Notes under the pieces: model-generated
Databases searched by the model: none
Seen by the model: only the letters and a program-made list of their open reading frames with translations
Told to the model about the DNA's origin: nothing
Source: Pantoea allii
Lineage (GTDB): Bacteria > Pseudomonadota > Gammaproteobacteria > Enterobacterales > Enterobacteriaceae
Direction of reading: 5' to 3'
DNA length: 64,000 nucleotides
NCBI RefSeq assembly: GCF_002307475.1
Contig: NZ_NTMH01000011.1
Location: 124,001-188,000 of the forward strand
Translations under genes and position numbers: made by a program
Shown: piece by piece, positions 1 to 13,423 of the stretch
Position numbering within the stretch: position 1 is the stretch's first letter
How the letters are laid out: every line of letters starts with the position of its first letter

Positions 1-287
1 ACCACGTTTTGCACCGCCTGTACGTAAGCGTCCCCGCCCTCTGCCGTGCGGCTGGCGGGCAAGGTGACGACCAGCGCGTCAACGTCGAACAGCACGTCCA
101 GATCTTCCGCATCGCAGATAAGGTCGGGCGTCAGTTCCAGTTGAAACGCGTCGATACCGCAGCGACGGGCCGCCTCAACGCCATCCGGCGTGGTTTTACT
201 GCCGGTGACCTGCCAGCCTCTGGCGGTTAACGCCGTAGCTAACGGCATGCCCAGCCAGCCCAGTCCTACTATTGCGACCTTTTTCAT
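1..287 (-). CDS. YeeZ-like NAD(P)-dependent SDR oxidoreductase, 3' part outside window
   Basis: This is the N-terminal ~95 residues of a minus-strand gene that runs off the left edge. Translation from the ATG at 287 gives an immediate Rossmann start (VAIVGLGWLGMPLA) followed by a basic and Thr-rich stretch after the second strand, typical of NAD(P)-binding epimerase/dehydratase-like proteins. A purine-rich stretch (AGGAGAC) lies just upstream of the ATG. In enterobacteria the gene divergent from or next to hisL is often yeeZ, an uncharacterised SDR-family protein, and this fits in start sequence and position. The substrate is unknown. The family call is fairly sure; the exact name is inferred from synteny. 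Confidence 0.75.
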   Translation of the reverse strand, partial: MKKVAIVGLGWLGMPLATALTARGWQVTGSKTTPDGVEAARRCGIDAFQLELTPDLICDAEDLDVLFDVDALVVTLPASRTAEGGDAYVQAVQNV

Positions 288-395
288 TTTGTCTCCTGCT
301 GCAGACTTCAAGATGTTCTCATCTTAAGCCTCCGCTGAGTTGCAAACCAGTTCAAAGTGTTTCGGCGCTTTGCGAATAACAACATTAAAAAAGAG

Positions 396-424
396 TTGCC
401 AATTTCAACTATCTTCGTTAGGTT
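396..424 (+). promoter_or_regulatory. his operon promoter
   Basis: A TTGCCA -35 box at 396-401 is separated by 17 bases from TAGGTT at 419-424. From memory the same TAGGTT -10 is used by the E. coli his promoter. It lies about 40 bases before the hisL leader peptide, as expected for an attenuated operon. Confidence 0.65.
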
Positions 425-465
425 AATTCCACACAAATGAATAACTTTTCATTATCGAGAATTTT

Positions 466-513
466 ATGACACGCGTTCAGTTCAACCATCATCACCACCA
501 TCACCCTGACTAG
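466..513 (+). CDS. hisL: his operon leader peptide
   Basis: This is a 15-residue peptide (MTRVQFNHHHHHHPD) with six consecutive His codons (487-504) and a TAG stop. Ribosome pausing on these codons when charged tRNA-His is scarce favours the antiterminator form of the downstream RNA, so the structural genes are transcribed. The E. coli and Salmonella peptides have seven His in a row and Lys instead of Asn at position 7, as I recall. It is too short for routine gene calling but unmistakable by content and by position before the 574-607 hairpin. Confidence 0.95.
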   Translation: MTRVQFNHHHHHHPD

Positions 514-573
514 TCTTTCAGGCGATGTGTGCTGGAAGACGTCTAGGATCTTCCAGTGGTGCGAACGCAAGAG

Positions 574-607
574 AACCCCCGGAAGATCGTCTTCCGGGGG
601 TTTTTTT
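574..607 (+). terminator. his attenuator terminator
   Basis: A perfect 13-bp stem (574-586 with 590-602, core CCCCCGGAAGA) and a 3-base loop are followed by a T-run at 601-607. It sits 60 bases after the hisL stop and 54 bases before hisG. This is the terminator of the classical his attenuation system. Confidence 0.95.
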
Positions 608-661
608 ATGGGCTGACGCAAATCAATCATTCAGGACAGGTCAATCAAGGGGACAGGAACG

Positions 662-1561
662 ATGTTAGACAATAGCCGTTTACGCATAGCTATGCAGAAA
701 TCAGGTCGATTAAGCGATGATTCACGCGAGCTGCTGGCACGCTGTGGTATCAAAATTAATCTTCAGCAACAGCGTCTGATCGCCTTTGCGGAAAATATGC
801 CTATTGATATCCTGCGGGTGCGCGATGACGATATTCCGGGACTGGTAATGGACGGCGTAGTGGATCTGGGCATTATCGGCGAGAACGTGCTGGAAGAAGA
901 GATGCTGAACCGCCGCGCGCAGGGCGAAGACCCGCGTTATTTCACGCTGCGTCGTCTGGATTTTGGCGGTTGCCGCCTGTCACTGGCCATGCCGGTTGAC
1001 GACGCGTACAGCGGCCCGCAGGGCCTGAACAATGCCCGTATCGCCACCTCCTATCCTCACCTGTTAAAACAGTATCTCGACAAGCAAGGCGTCAACTTTA
1101 AATCCTGTTTATTAAACGGCTCGGTAGAAGTGGCACCGCGTGCCGGTCTGGCCGACGCGATCTGCGACCTGGTCTCCACCGGCGCGACGCTGGAAGCGAA
1201 CGGCCTGCGCGAAGTAGAAGTCATTTATCGCTCAAAAGCCGTGCTGATTCAGCGCGACGGCGAGATGCCAGCCGCCAAGCAGGAGCTGATCGATAAAATG
1301 ATGACCCGCATTCAGGGCGTGATCAAAGCGCGTGAATCGAAATACATCATGTTACACGCGCCAAGCGAGCGTCTGGAAGACGTGATCAGCCTGTTGCCGG
1401 GTGCCGAACGCCCGACTGTCCTGCCGCTGGCGGGCGATGTCAGCCGCGTGGCGATGCACATGGTGAGCAGCGAGACGCTGTTCTGGGAAACCATGGAAAA
1501 ACTCAAAGCGCTGGGTGCCAGTTCTATTCTGGTGTTGCCAATCGAAAAAATGCTGGAGTAA
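662..1561 (+). CDS. hisG: ATP phosphoribosyltransferase
   Basis: HisG catalyses the first step of histidine synthesis, joining ATP and PRPP to N1-(5-phosphoribosyl)-ATP in the cytoplasm, and is feedback-inhibited by histidine. The 299 residues match the long HisG form, whose C-terminal ACT-like regulatory domain covers about residues 225-299. The PRPP-binding signature [14 protein letters not shown] is at 168-181. The ATG at 662 is preceded by an AGGGGACAGGA ribosome site. It is the first structural gene of the operon, three bases ahead of hisD. Confidence 0.98.
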   Translation: MLDNSRLRIAMQKSGRLSDDSRELLARCGIKINLQQQRLIAFAENMPIDILRVRDDDIPGLVMDGVVDLGIIGENVLEEEMLNRRAQGEDPRYFTLRRLDFGGCRLSLAMPVDDAYSGPQGLNNARIATSYPHLLKQYLDKQGVNFKSCLLNGSVEVAPRAGLADAICDLVSTGATLEANGLREVEVIYRSKAVLIQRDGEMPAAKQELIDKMMTRIQGVIKARESKYIMLHAPSERLEDVISLLPGAERPTVLPLAGDVSRVAMHMVSSETLFWETMEKLKALGASSILVLPIEKMLE

Positions 1562-1564
1562 GCG

Positions 1565-3939
<2,375 letters not shown>

Positions 3940-3941
3940 GC

Positions 3942-5008
3942 ATGAGTCAGAAGACCCTTTTTATTGACCGCGATGGCACGATTATCTCTGAACCTCCGCA
4001 GGATTTTCAGGTGGATCGCATGGATAAGCTGGCATTTGAGCCGGATGTGGTGCCCGCGCTGCTGGCGCTTCAGGACGCAGGCTATCAGCTGGTGATGATC
4101 ACCAATCAGGACGGTCTGGGCACGGACAGTTTTCCTCAGGCCGATTTTGATGGCCCGCACAATCTGATGATGCAGATCCTGAACTCGCAGGGCATTAGCT
4201 TTAGCGACATTTTGATCTGCCCACATAAGCCAGACGATCACTGCGACTGCCGCAAGCCAAAAACCAAAATGGTGGAAGCCTGGCTGGCAGAGGGCGCACT
4301 CGACATCGCGCAAAGCTATGTGATTGGCGATCGTCAGACCGATATTCAGCTGGCCGAGAACATGGGCATTCAGGGCATTCGCTACGGCACAGAAGGTCAG
4401 GACTGGAAAGCCATTCAGCAACAGCTGACACAACGCGATCGCTATGCACTGGTACAGCGCAACACCAAAGAAACCCAGGTGCGCGTCGAGGTCTGGCTGG
4501 ACCGTGAAGGCGGTAGCAAGATCAATACCGGTGTGGGGTTCTTTGACCACATGCTGGATCAGATTGCCGTACACGGCGGCTTTCGCATGAACATCGAAGT
4601 AAAAGGCGACCTGTACATTGACGATCACCACACGGTTGAAGATACCGGTCTGGCACTGGGTGAAGCACTGCTGAAAGCCCTGGGCGATAAGCGCGGCATT
4701 GGTCGGTTTGGCTTTGTGCTGCCAATGGACGAATGCCTGGCGCGCTGCGCGCTGGATATTTCCGGTCGTCCGCATATCGAATTCAAAGCCGAATTCAGCT
4801 ACCAGCGCGTGGGCGATCTCAGCACGGAGATGGTGGAACATTTCTTCCGTTCGCTGTCCTACGCCATGATGAGCACCCTGCACCTGAAGACGAAAGGTAA
4901 AAACGACCACCACCGTGTGGAAAGCTTGTTCAAAGCCTTTGGCCGTACGCTGCGTCAGGCCATTCGCGTGGAAGGAAATACCCTGCCGAGCTCGAAAGGA
5001 GTGCTCTA

Positions 5009-5009
<1 letters not shown>
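3942..5009 (+). CDS. hisB: bifunctional histidinol-phosphatase / imidazoleglycerol-phosphate dehydratase
   Basis: HisB is a fused enzyme of 355 residues. The N-terminal HAD phosphatase (about 1-165) has nucleophile D9 and acid D11 in DRDGT and a Cys/His zinc loop ([11 protein letters not shown]). It dephosphorylates histidinol phosphate. The C-terminal IGP dehydratase (about 167-355) carries the metal-binding HHTVED and HHRVES motifs. The start is set at the ATG at 3942, two bases after the hisC stop. A longer frame from 3894 would overlap hisC by 46 bases and lacks the family start MSQK. The stop shares one base with hisH. Confidence 0.97.
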
Positions 5010-7087
<2,078 letters not shown>

Positions 7088-7094
<7 letters not shown>

Positions 7095-7699
7095 CTGAAC
7101 AACAGTTGTCCCGGTTAGACTGGGAAAAGACCCAAGGCATGATGCCCGTTATCGTCCAGCACAGCGTATCTGGCGAAGTTCTGATGCACGGTTATATGAA
7201 CCAGGATGCGCTGAAGAAAACCCTGCAGGACGGTAACGTGACGTTTTTTTCACGTACCAAAAACCGGCTGTGGACCAAAGGTGAAACTTCTGGTCACTTT
7301 TTGCAGGTCGTCAGCATTACGCCGGACTGTGACAACGACACGTTGCTGGTGCTGGCGAACCCGATTGGCCCAACCTGTCATCTTGGTACGTCCAGCTGCT
7401 TCTCGCCTGCTGCCCCTGACTGGACGTTCCTCTATCAGCTGGAACAACTGCTGGCATCACGTAAAAGCGCCGATCCGGACAGCTCTTACACCGCGAAACT
7501 CTATGCCAGCGGCACCAAGCGCATTGCACAGAAAGTCGGTGAAGAAGGTGTAGAAACCGCACTGGCGGCGACGGTGAACGATCGTGAAGAGCTGACCAAT
7601 GAAGCCTCGGATCTGATCTATCACCTGCTGGTACTCCTGCAGGACCAGGCGTTAGACTTCAGCACGATTATCAGTAATCTGCGCGCCCGTCATAAGTAG
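7088..7699 (+). CDS. hisI: bifunctional phosphoribosyl-AMP cyclohydrolase / phosphoribosyl-ATP pyrophosphatase
   Basis: HisI (HisIE) catalyses steps two and three of the pathway. The 203 residues hold an N-terminal cyclohydrolase (about 1-110) with [17 protein letters not shown] and the zinc-binding Asp/Cys set (PDCDND, GPTCH). The C-terminal pyrophosphatase (about 115-203) has the acidic motif [12 protein letters not shown]. The start is a GTG at 7088, giving the family N-terminus MLTEQQ. This is the last gene of the operon. Confidence 0.97.
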
Positions 7700-7744
7700 A
7701 TTGTCCTCTCTGCTGCTCCTCCGTCAGGCGGGCAGCAGCGTTAC

Positions 7745-7769
7745 AAAAAGGCGCGGTGGCGCCTTTTTT
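7745..7769 (+). terminator. his operon terminator
   Basis: A perfect 10-bp stem AAAAAGGCGC / GCGCCTTTTT (7745-7754, 7759-7768) with a GGTG loop ends in a T-run. It lies 46 bases after the hisI stop. Confidence 0.9.
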
Positions 7770-7787
7770 ATTAAAACGGAAAAGCCG

Positions 7788-8267
7788 ATGCTCAGTACCC
7801 ATGAAAAATTGATCGCGTTGCTCGATCAACATCAGGCACGTTACCGGCTGGTCGCCCATCAGCCCAGCGGCAAATGTGAAGCCGTCGCACAACTCCGCGG
7901 CACCGATGTCGGTCAGGGTGCAAAGGCGCTGGTGTGCCATGTCAAAGGCAATGGGGTTAAACAGCATGTGCTGGCGGTGTTGCCGGCCGACCAGCAGGCG
8001 GACCTGTCCAAAGTGGCTGCGGCAGTGGGCGGACGCCGAGCCTCACTCGCCTCACCGGCGGAAGTGGACAGCCTTACCGGCTGTGTATTTGGCGCTATTC
8101 CGCCATTCAGCTTTCATCCCGATTTACTGCTGATTGTCGATCCGCTGCTGTTTGAACGTTACGATGAGATTGCGTTTAATGCGGGCGTGCTGGACCACTC
8201 AGTGATCCTGAACACCCAGGATTACCGTGCACTTTGTGGGGCTAACACTGTGAAAATCATCCTCTAA
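7788..8267 (+). CDS. YbaK/ProX-type aminoacyl-tRNA deacylase family protein
   Basis: The 159 residues form a YbaK/prolyl-tRNA-synthetase-associated domain, a family that hydrolyses mischarged tRNAs such as Cys-tRNA(Pro) or Ala-tRNA(Pro). The motif VGQGAKALVC contains Lys46, matching the functional lysine of E. coli YbaK as I recall it. The GAIPPF segment after residue 100 is also typical. The ATG at 7788 is chosen because the longer frame from 7701 would run through the his terminator. Which tRNA it edits cannot be read from sequence. It stands alone between his and a binding-protein gene. Confidence 0.85.
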   Translation: MLSTHEKLIALLDQHQARYRLVAHQPSGKCEAVAQLRGTDVGQGAKALVCHVKGNGVKQHVLAVLPADQQADLSKVAAAVGGRRASLASPAEVDSLTGCVFGAIPPFSFHPDLLLIVDPLLFERYDEIAFNAGVLDHSVILNTQDYRALCGANTVKIIL

Positions 8268-8333
8268 TTGCCATCACCCCGGTCGAAAGGTACTCTGCGT
8301 AATACAACATTACGACAACAGAAGATCTTAACT

Positions 8334-9131
8334 ATGGCAACGAAAACCCTCAAAACCCGCCTGCGCGCTGCGCTGGCACTGGCCGTGCTTGCCGGTTGTG
8401 CGTTCGGCGCACAGGCAAAAATCGAACAGGTCCGCTTCGCTGTCGATCCCACCTATCCGCCTTTCGAATCAAAAACCCCGCAGGGCAAACTGGTGGGGTT
8501 CGATATCGACTTAGGCAACGCCCTGTGTGCACAGATGCAGGCGAAGTGCGTGTGGGTGGAAAGTCAGTTCGACGGCATGATCCCGGCACTCAAAGCCCGT
8601 AAATTCGATGCCATCCTGTCTGACATGGGCATTACAGAAGAGCGTTTGAAGCAAATCGACTTTACCCAGCCGCTTTACGATACCCACACTCAGCTTATCG
8701 CACGCAAAGGTTCTGGCCTGTTACCGACGCCAGAGTCGCTCAAAGGGAAAACGGTTGGTGTAGAACAGGGCACGGTGCAGGAACGTTATGCCCGCGCAAA
8801 ATGGCAGCCGCATGGCGTCACCGTAGTGCCTTACGGCGATCAGGCCCAGGTGGAAAGCGATTTAGTGGCCGGACGCCTTGACGCGGTCTTTACCGATGCC
8901 GCGCAGGCCGCCAATGGTTTTCTGAAACAGCCGCAGGGCAAAGATTTTGCACTCGCAGGCCCGATTGTTCAGGACCCCATTATCGGTCCAGGCACGGCTA
9001 TTGGCCTGCGCAAAGATGACACCGAGCTAAAAACGGCGCTGGATAATGCCTTTGATGAAATCAAGAAAAACGGCACCTTTGATAAGATTCAGAAGCACTA
9101 TTTCTCGACCGACATTTCCATTCAAAAGTAA
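8334..9131 (+). CDS. orphan polar/basic amino acid ABC transporter substrate-binding protein (HisJ/ArgT-like)
   Basis: This is a periplasmic solute-binding protein of 265 residues, family SBP_bac_3, close to HisJ/ArgT/ArtJ. Characteristic segments are DPTYPPFESK near the mature N-terminus, LVGFDIDLGNAL, FDAILSDMGITEERL, SLKGKTVGVEQGT and the C-terminal GTFDKIQKHYF. An N-terminal signal has a basic stretch and a hydrophobic core. Both an AQA cleavage site (after residue 28) and a lipobox-like LAGC (19-22) are present. The ATG at 8334 is chosen over an upstream frame because the latter would put 22 polar residues before the signal. No permease or ATPase gene is adjacent, so it must use a transporter encoded elsewhere. 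Confidence 0.88.
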   Translation: MATKTLKTRLRAALALAVLAGCAFGAQAKIEQVRFAVDPTYPPFESKTPQGKLVGFDIDLGNALCAQMQAKCVWVESQFDGMIPALKARKFDAILSDMGITEERLKQIDFTQPLYDTHTQLIARKGSGLLPTPESLKGKTVGVEQGTVQERYARAKWQPHGVTVVPYGDQAQVESDLVAGRLDAVFTDAAQAANGFLKQPQGKDFALAGPIVQDPIIGPGTAIGLRKDDTELKTALDNAFDEIKKNGTFDKIQKHYFSTDISIQK

Positions 9132-9235
9132 GGTCATGAAGGGCATTTTCGCCCTTCGGCCTCTGCAGGGCTATACTCAATGACTTTATGGGCAGCGCTT
9201 GCTGCCCTGAACCGACAAAAGGACATTAACACGGT

Positions 9236-10534
9236 ATGTACCAACAACATCACCCCTTGTTAAGCGCCTCTCTCGGCACCCAGCGTGAAATCATCAGTTT
9301 TCATTTTGGCGATGACCCTACGCGACAGGTTTATATCCAGGCAGCCTTGCATGGGGATGAAATACCCGGCATGGCTGTCGCGTGGTTTTTGAAACAGCGT
9401 CTGCAAACCCTGGAGTCCGCCGGGCGGTTGAAAGCGTCGTTTACGCTGATCCCGGTTTCTAATCCTCTGGCGCTCAGCCAGCACTGGCATGGCACTCATT
9501 TAGGGCGATTTCATACCCAGACCGGTCAAGACTTTAACCGTAAGTTTCCGTCGCTTGGCGCCTCGCTGGCTAATGAACTGGCCACTGTCCTGACGCCAAA
9601 CGAAACCCAGAACAAGCGGCTGATTCGCGATGCGATCGATCGCCACTACCGTGATACCGTGCCCAAAACGGAGCTTGAAGCACAGCGTTTCACGCTGATG
9701 CGCATGGCCAGCCAGGCTGATTTAATGATCGACCTGCATTGCGACTGGGAAGCCCTGCCGCATCTGTATACCACGCCTCATGCGTGGCCGGAGGTTGAAC
9801 CGCTGGCACGCTGGTTAGGCAGTGAAGTTCAACTGCTGGCTCAAATTTCTGGTGGAGAGCCATTCGATGAAGCCTGTTGTGAACCCTGGCTGACGCTGGC
9901 TGACCGCTTTGGCGAACAGTTTCCGATGCCGCAGGGCTTGTTACCTGTGACGCTTGAACTTCGGGGCGTGCGCGACGTGTCACCAGAGCAGGCGGAGCAG
10001 GATGCCGATGCGATTATCAGCGCGCTACAGGAGTCAGGCTACATTACCGCCAGTGAGGCTGCCGTTTCTGTCGAAGTCGCGGCACCGGTTATCGGCGGTG
10101 ATGAGCTGGTGTCGGTCGCCAGCGGCGGCGAAGATGTAGTAGGCGTTGACGAGAGCGGTACCGGACTCGGCGCTCCGGGTGTGGCAACGAGCATTGATGA
10201 AAGCAGCATTATTAAACAACGTCATATCGAAGGGACATCCGCCCTGTCGCCTGCGCTGAAAAATCCCCCTACTCCGCTTGCGGGTTGCGAATATGTTCAC
10301 TCGCCGGTGTCGGGACTGATTCTGCATCGTAAACCTCTGGGTGCGCTTATCAGGCCAGGTGAAGTGGTCGCGGAGATTGTCGATCCGGTAACGGACCATA
10401 TCACACCACTGGTGGCGGAGTTCGGTGGGATACTTTATGCCCGTCACTGGGCCAGATTTGCCACTGCAGGGATGTTGGTGTTGAGGTTGGCGGGAGAGAA
10501 GTCGGTGAGGAGTGGGGATTTGTTGGTTCAATAA
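9236..10534 (+). CDS. succinylglutamate desuccinylase/aspartoacylase-family (M14-like) zinc hydrolase
   Basis: The 432 residues belong to the AstE/AspA carboxypeptidase-like fold. The predicted zinc ligands are His39 and Glu42 (AALHGDE) and His168 (DLMIDLHCD). The general base is Glu241 (TLELRG), and GQDFNRKFP near 97-105 resembles the substrate loop. Residues about 270-350 form a Val/Gly/Ser/Glu-rich, low-complexity linker. After it, a C-terminal beta-barrel-like segment (about 353-420, SPVSGLILHRKPLGALIRPGE) resembles biotinyl/lipoyl domains and is common in this family. Substrate unknown; it probably removes an acyl or amino-acid group from a small amide. It is monocistronic, 104 bases after the binding-protein gene. 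Confidence 0.8.
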   Translation: MYQQHHPLLSASLGTQREIISFHFGDDPTRQVYIQAALHGDEIPGMAVAWFLKQRLQTLESAGRLKASFTLIPVSNPLALSQHWHGTHLGRFHTQTGQDFNRKFPSLGASLANELATVLTPNETQNKRLIRDAIDRHYRDTVPKTELEAQRFTLMRMASQADLMIDLHCDWEALPHLYTTPHAWPEVEPLARWLGSEVQLLAQISGGEPFDEACCEPWLTLADRFGEQFPMPQGLLPVTLELRGVRDVSPEQAEQDADAIISALQESGYITASEAAVSVEVAAPVIGGDELVSVASGGEDVVGVDESGTGLGAPGVATSIDESSIIKQRHIEGTSALSPALKNPPTPLAGCEYVHSPVSGLILHRKPLGALIRPGEVVAEIVDPVTDHITPLVAEFGGILYARHWARFATAGMLVLRLAGEKSVRSGDLLVQ

Positions 10535-10639
10535 GGTAAAAACTACAATTTTTAATAAATGTTCAGGATGTGGAGGTGATTTACCACCTACTCACAGATT
10601 TTACGAAAGATCTTTTAATCCTGATACCATCAAAATAAA

Positions 10640-10667
10640 AAAAAGCTCATTTTACAATGAGCTTTTT
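10640..10667. terminator. bidirectional terminator between the M14 gene and wzz
   Basis: A perfect 11-bp stem AAAAAGCTCAT / ATGAGCTTTTT (10640-10650, 10657-10667) has T-runs on both strands. It serves the plus-strand hydrolase gene and the minus-strand wzz, whose stop is at 10727. The rest of the 10535-10726 gap shows no gene. Confidence 0.88.
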
Positions 10668-10726
10668 CTAACAATTACAATATCAACCTATCATTTTAGA
10701 TTTCTTAGATGCGTCAATCGCCTTTA

Positions 10727-11731
10727 TTATTTTTGCTTGTAACTGTAAAAAGCATTACGTGTAATAACAAACAATGCTCCAATAATTGCACCGCCTATTA
10801 TAGCAAGAAATAATATAAGGCCCTTTTTAGGACTGTCTCGCCTAAATGGAAGATCCGCTTGAGAAATGTATCGATAGGATTGGAGGTTTTCAACCTCGAC
10901 TTTTAGATGCGTCACAGCCAGCAAAGCGCGCTGAGCTTCATAATACTCTTTGCTATAATCAAGAGGTTTAGAATTCTCGTTTGTCACCATAGCATTCAGT
11001 GCATCAGTACCCAGTAAATATAAGGTATCATCAGAGAGAAATTCTGCCTGATTGACTTGCAGCTTATCGACGTTGGATGCCTGAGCAACTTTGAGAGCCT
11101 GCTTGATTACATCAAGTCGGTGCTCTTTTTGATTAATGGCAACCTGAGTATAGGTATCGAGCGTATTTGTCAGTTCCCTTGTTTTCACTCCAAGGTTACG
11201 CTTAATATCATCACCATAATCTCTCACAACATCAGCATTAACATTATCAATATATTTTGAAAGTTGTGATTGTGCTTCTTTAGCCGTGCTTCCAACAAAT
11301 GAGATATTGAGTGCATCATCTCTTCCTTTGATGGGCTCTACTCGTAACGACAAAGGCTCTTCAAGGTTGGCAAGTGCGCCTGACAAGGCATTTAGAGAAG
11401 CGCTGAATCGGCCAAACAGTTGATTTTGTAACCCACTTAATGAAGGTTTATCTTGTGGTGTATCTGCATATACAATAGCTAAAGCAGCATTGTAGTTAGC
11501 AACCTGCCCTGCAGCGGGTAAAGTTACTGTAGCTTGCGATGTCCATTTTTCCTTAACCACACTCACATATATTATTGCTATAATAAGCGCCGTCATCATC
11601 CCAATGACAATAAATTTCTTACCTTGCCACAGCTGAAAAACAACATCTATTAAGTCAAGCTCATTGCTTGAAACAGAATTATTTTCATGGGCTGCAGATC
11701 CTTTACCTTTAGTGGAAATATTTTCATTCAT
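10727..11731 (-). CDS. wzzB: O-antigen chain length determinant Wzz
   Basis: Wzz is a polysaccharide co-polymerase of the inner membrane that sets the modal O-antigen chain length together with Wzy. The 334 residues have the typical plan: TM1 at about 39-58, a long periplasmic alpha-helical region, then a Pro/Gly-rich TM2 at about 304-324 preceded by LPFRRDSPKKG. It lies between gnd and his as in other enterobacteria, flanked by terminators on both sides, so it is probably transcribed alone. Base composition is AT-rich compared with his. Confidence 0.92.
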   Translation of the reverse strand: MNENISTKGKGSAAHENNSVSSNELDLIDVVFQLWQGKKFIVIGMMTALIIAIIYVSVVKEKWTSQATVTLPAAGQVANYNAALAIVYADTPQDKPSLSGLQNQLFGRFSASLNALSGALANLEEPLSLRVEPIKGRDDALNISFVGSTAKEAQSQLSKYIDNVNADVVRDYGDDIKRNLGVKTRELTNTLDTYTQVAINQKEHRLDVIKQALKVAQASNVDKLQVNQAEFLSDDTLYLLGTDALNAMVTNENSKPLDYSKEYYEAQRALLAVTHLKVEVENLQSYRYISQADLPFRRDSPKKGLILFLAIIGGAIIGALFVITRNAFYSYKQK

Positions 11732-11794
11732 AAAAATTCAACTCGGGATAGACTGTTTCCAATCGCGTTATATGCAAAAAGGCGAACTAAAAAA

Positions 11795-11820
11795 CGAAAC
11801 CTCCCAGAAGGGAGGTTTCG
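11795..11820 (-). terminator. gnd terminator
   Basis: A perfect 11-bp stem CGAAACCTCCC / GGGAGGTTTCG (11795-11805, 11810-11820) lies just beyond the gnd stop. On the minus strand it is followed by a run of six T, so it ends gnd transcription before wzz. Confidence 0.9.
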
Positions 11821-11827
11821 TTATAAA

Positions 11828-13237
11828 TCAATCTAACCATTCAGTATGGAAAACGCCATCTTTATCGATGCGCTTATAGGTGTGCGCACCAAAATAATCA
11901 CGTTGAGCCTGAATCAGATTAGCAGGCAGAACCTCTGAACGATAGCTATCGTAGTAGGCAATAGCGGCTGAGAAAGTCGGTGTTGGAATACCATTTTGTA
12001 CGGCATAAGCCACAACATCACGCAGCGCTTGTTGGTACTGGTCAGCAATATCTTTGAAGTATGGCGCCAGCAGCAGGTTAGCAATGCCTGCATTCTCTGC
12101 ATACGCATCCGTAATTTTCTGCAGGAATTGCGCACGGATAATACAGCCAGCACGGAAAATCTTCGCGATTTCACCATACTGCAGATCCCAGTTGTTCTCG
12201 TCTGATGCTGCACGTAGCTGTGAGAAGCCCTGTGCATAAGAAACGATTTTACCCAGGTACAGAGCGCGACGGACTTTTTCAATGAATTCAGCTTTATCGC
12301 CGGTAAAAGCGTTAGCCTGAGGACCGCTCAGAACTTTTGAAGCAGCGACACGCTGAGTCTTCAGTGAAGAAAGATAGCGCGCAAACACAGATTCGGTAAT
12401 CAGCGACAGCGGCTCACCGAGATCCAGCGAACTCTGGCTGGTCCATTTACCCGTACCTTTGTTGGCTGCTTCATCAAGAATCACATCGACCAGGTAGTGA
12501 CCTTCTTCATCTTTCTTAGTGAAAATGTCCTTGGTGATATCGATCAGATAACTGCTCAGTTCACCGTTATTCCACTCAGTAAAGGTTTCAGCCAGTTCTT
12601 CATTGTTCAGGCCGAGCGCCCCTTTCAGCAGAGCATAGGCTTCGGCAATCAGCTGCATATCGCCGTATTCGATACCGTTATGAACCATCTTAACGTAATG
12701 ACCAGCACCGTCCGGACCGATATAAGAGACGCAAGCCTCTCCGTCCTCCGCACGTGCAGCAATCTTATCAAGAATAGGCGCAACCAGCTCATACGCTTCT
12801 TTCTGGCCACCAGGCATGATTGAAGGGCCTTTCAGTGCACCCTCTTCGCCGCCAGAAACACCAGTACCGATGAAGTTGAAACCCTGATCTGAAAGCTCTT
12901 TATTGCGACGGATGGTATCTTTATAGAAAGTATTCCCCCCATCGATCAGGATATCGCCCTTATCAAGGTGTGGAGTCAGAGAAGCAATCGTTTTATCTGT
13001 TGCTTCACCGGCTTGTACCATCAGAAGGATACGACGCGGTTTTTCCAGTGAATCAACAAACTCTTCAACGGTGTAGAACGGCGCAAGCTTCTTGCCTGGA
13101 TTCTCAGCAATCACTTCATCAGTCTTCTCACGTGAGCGGTTAAAGACAGAAACGGTGTAGCCGCGGCTCTCAATATTAAGTGCCAAGTTGCGTCCCATTA
13201 CTGCCATACCTACAACACCGATTTGTTGCTTAGACAT
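11828..13237 (-). CDS. gnd: 6-phosphogluconate dehydrogenase, decarboxylating
   Basis: Gnd oxidises and decarboxylates 6-phosphogluconate to ribulose 5-phosphate with NADP in the pentose phosphate pathway. The 469 residues start with the dinucleotide fold [13 protein letters not shown] and the NADP-specific NRSREK. The substrate motif [11 protein letters not shown] and the catalytic-lysine segment [13 protein letters not shown] follow. A good ribosome site (AGGAG) precedes the ATG. It flanks the O-antigen cluster, where gnd alleles are often exchanged together with the neighbouring cluster. Confidence 0.98.
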   Translation of the reverse strand: MSKQQIGVVGMAVMGRNLALNIESRGYTVSVFNRSREKTDEVIAENPGKKLAPFYTVEEFVDSLEKPRRILLMVQAGEATDKTIASLTPHLDKGDILIDGGNTFYKDTIRRNKELSDQGFNFIGTGVSGGEEGALKGPSIMPGGQKEAYELVAPILDKIAARAEDGEACVSYIGPDGAGHYVKMVHNGIEYGDMQLIAEAYALLKGALGLNNEELAETFTEWNNGELSSYLIDITKDIFTKKDEEGHYLVDVILDEAANKGTGKWTSQSSLDLGEPLSLITESVFARYLSSLKTQRVAASKVLSGPQANAFTGDKAEFIEKVRRALYLGKIVSYAQGFSQLRAASDENNWDLQYGEIAKIFRAGCIIRAQFLQKITDAYAENAGIANLLLAPYFKDIADQYQQALRDVVAYAVQNGIPTPTFSAAIAYYDSYRSEVLPANLIQAQRDYFGAHTYKRIDKDGVFHTEWLD

Positions 13238-13296
13238 ATCTACTCCTGTCTTGATGTGAAATCAGCAGTACACGACTGCTTTTAATGTGTTGACAT

Positions 13297-13312
13297 GTTA
13301 TCCCATGATAAC
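13297..13312. other. small inverted repeat upstream of gnd
   Basis: GTTATC and GATAAC arms with a four-base centre lie about 60 bases upstream of the gnd ATG in the 186-base gap between manB and gnd. It could be an operator or chance; no matching regulator is known to me. Confidence 0.25.
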
Positions 13313-13423
13313 GAGATGAGGGAAGTAATTGATGGTTTCAGCATATATCGTTAAACCATGAAAACTTAAAATTTACAGTTGTACTAAACGCAACTAAACT
13401 AAAAGACATTTTTGACTTTAGGT

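Noticed and set aside
418..630. Minus-strand open frame of 70 codons
   Set aside because: It is antisense to the his leader and attenuator, whose function fully explains the sequence.
7701..7787. N-terminal extension of the YbaK-like protein
   Set aside because: It would run through the his terminator and lacks family similarity; the ATG at 7788 fits.
9138..9157. Hairpin GAAGGGC / GCCCTTC after the binding-protein gene
   Set aside because: Only seven base pairs and no T-run; not enough for a terminator call.
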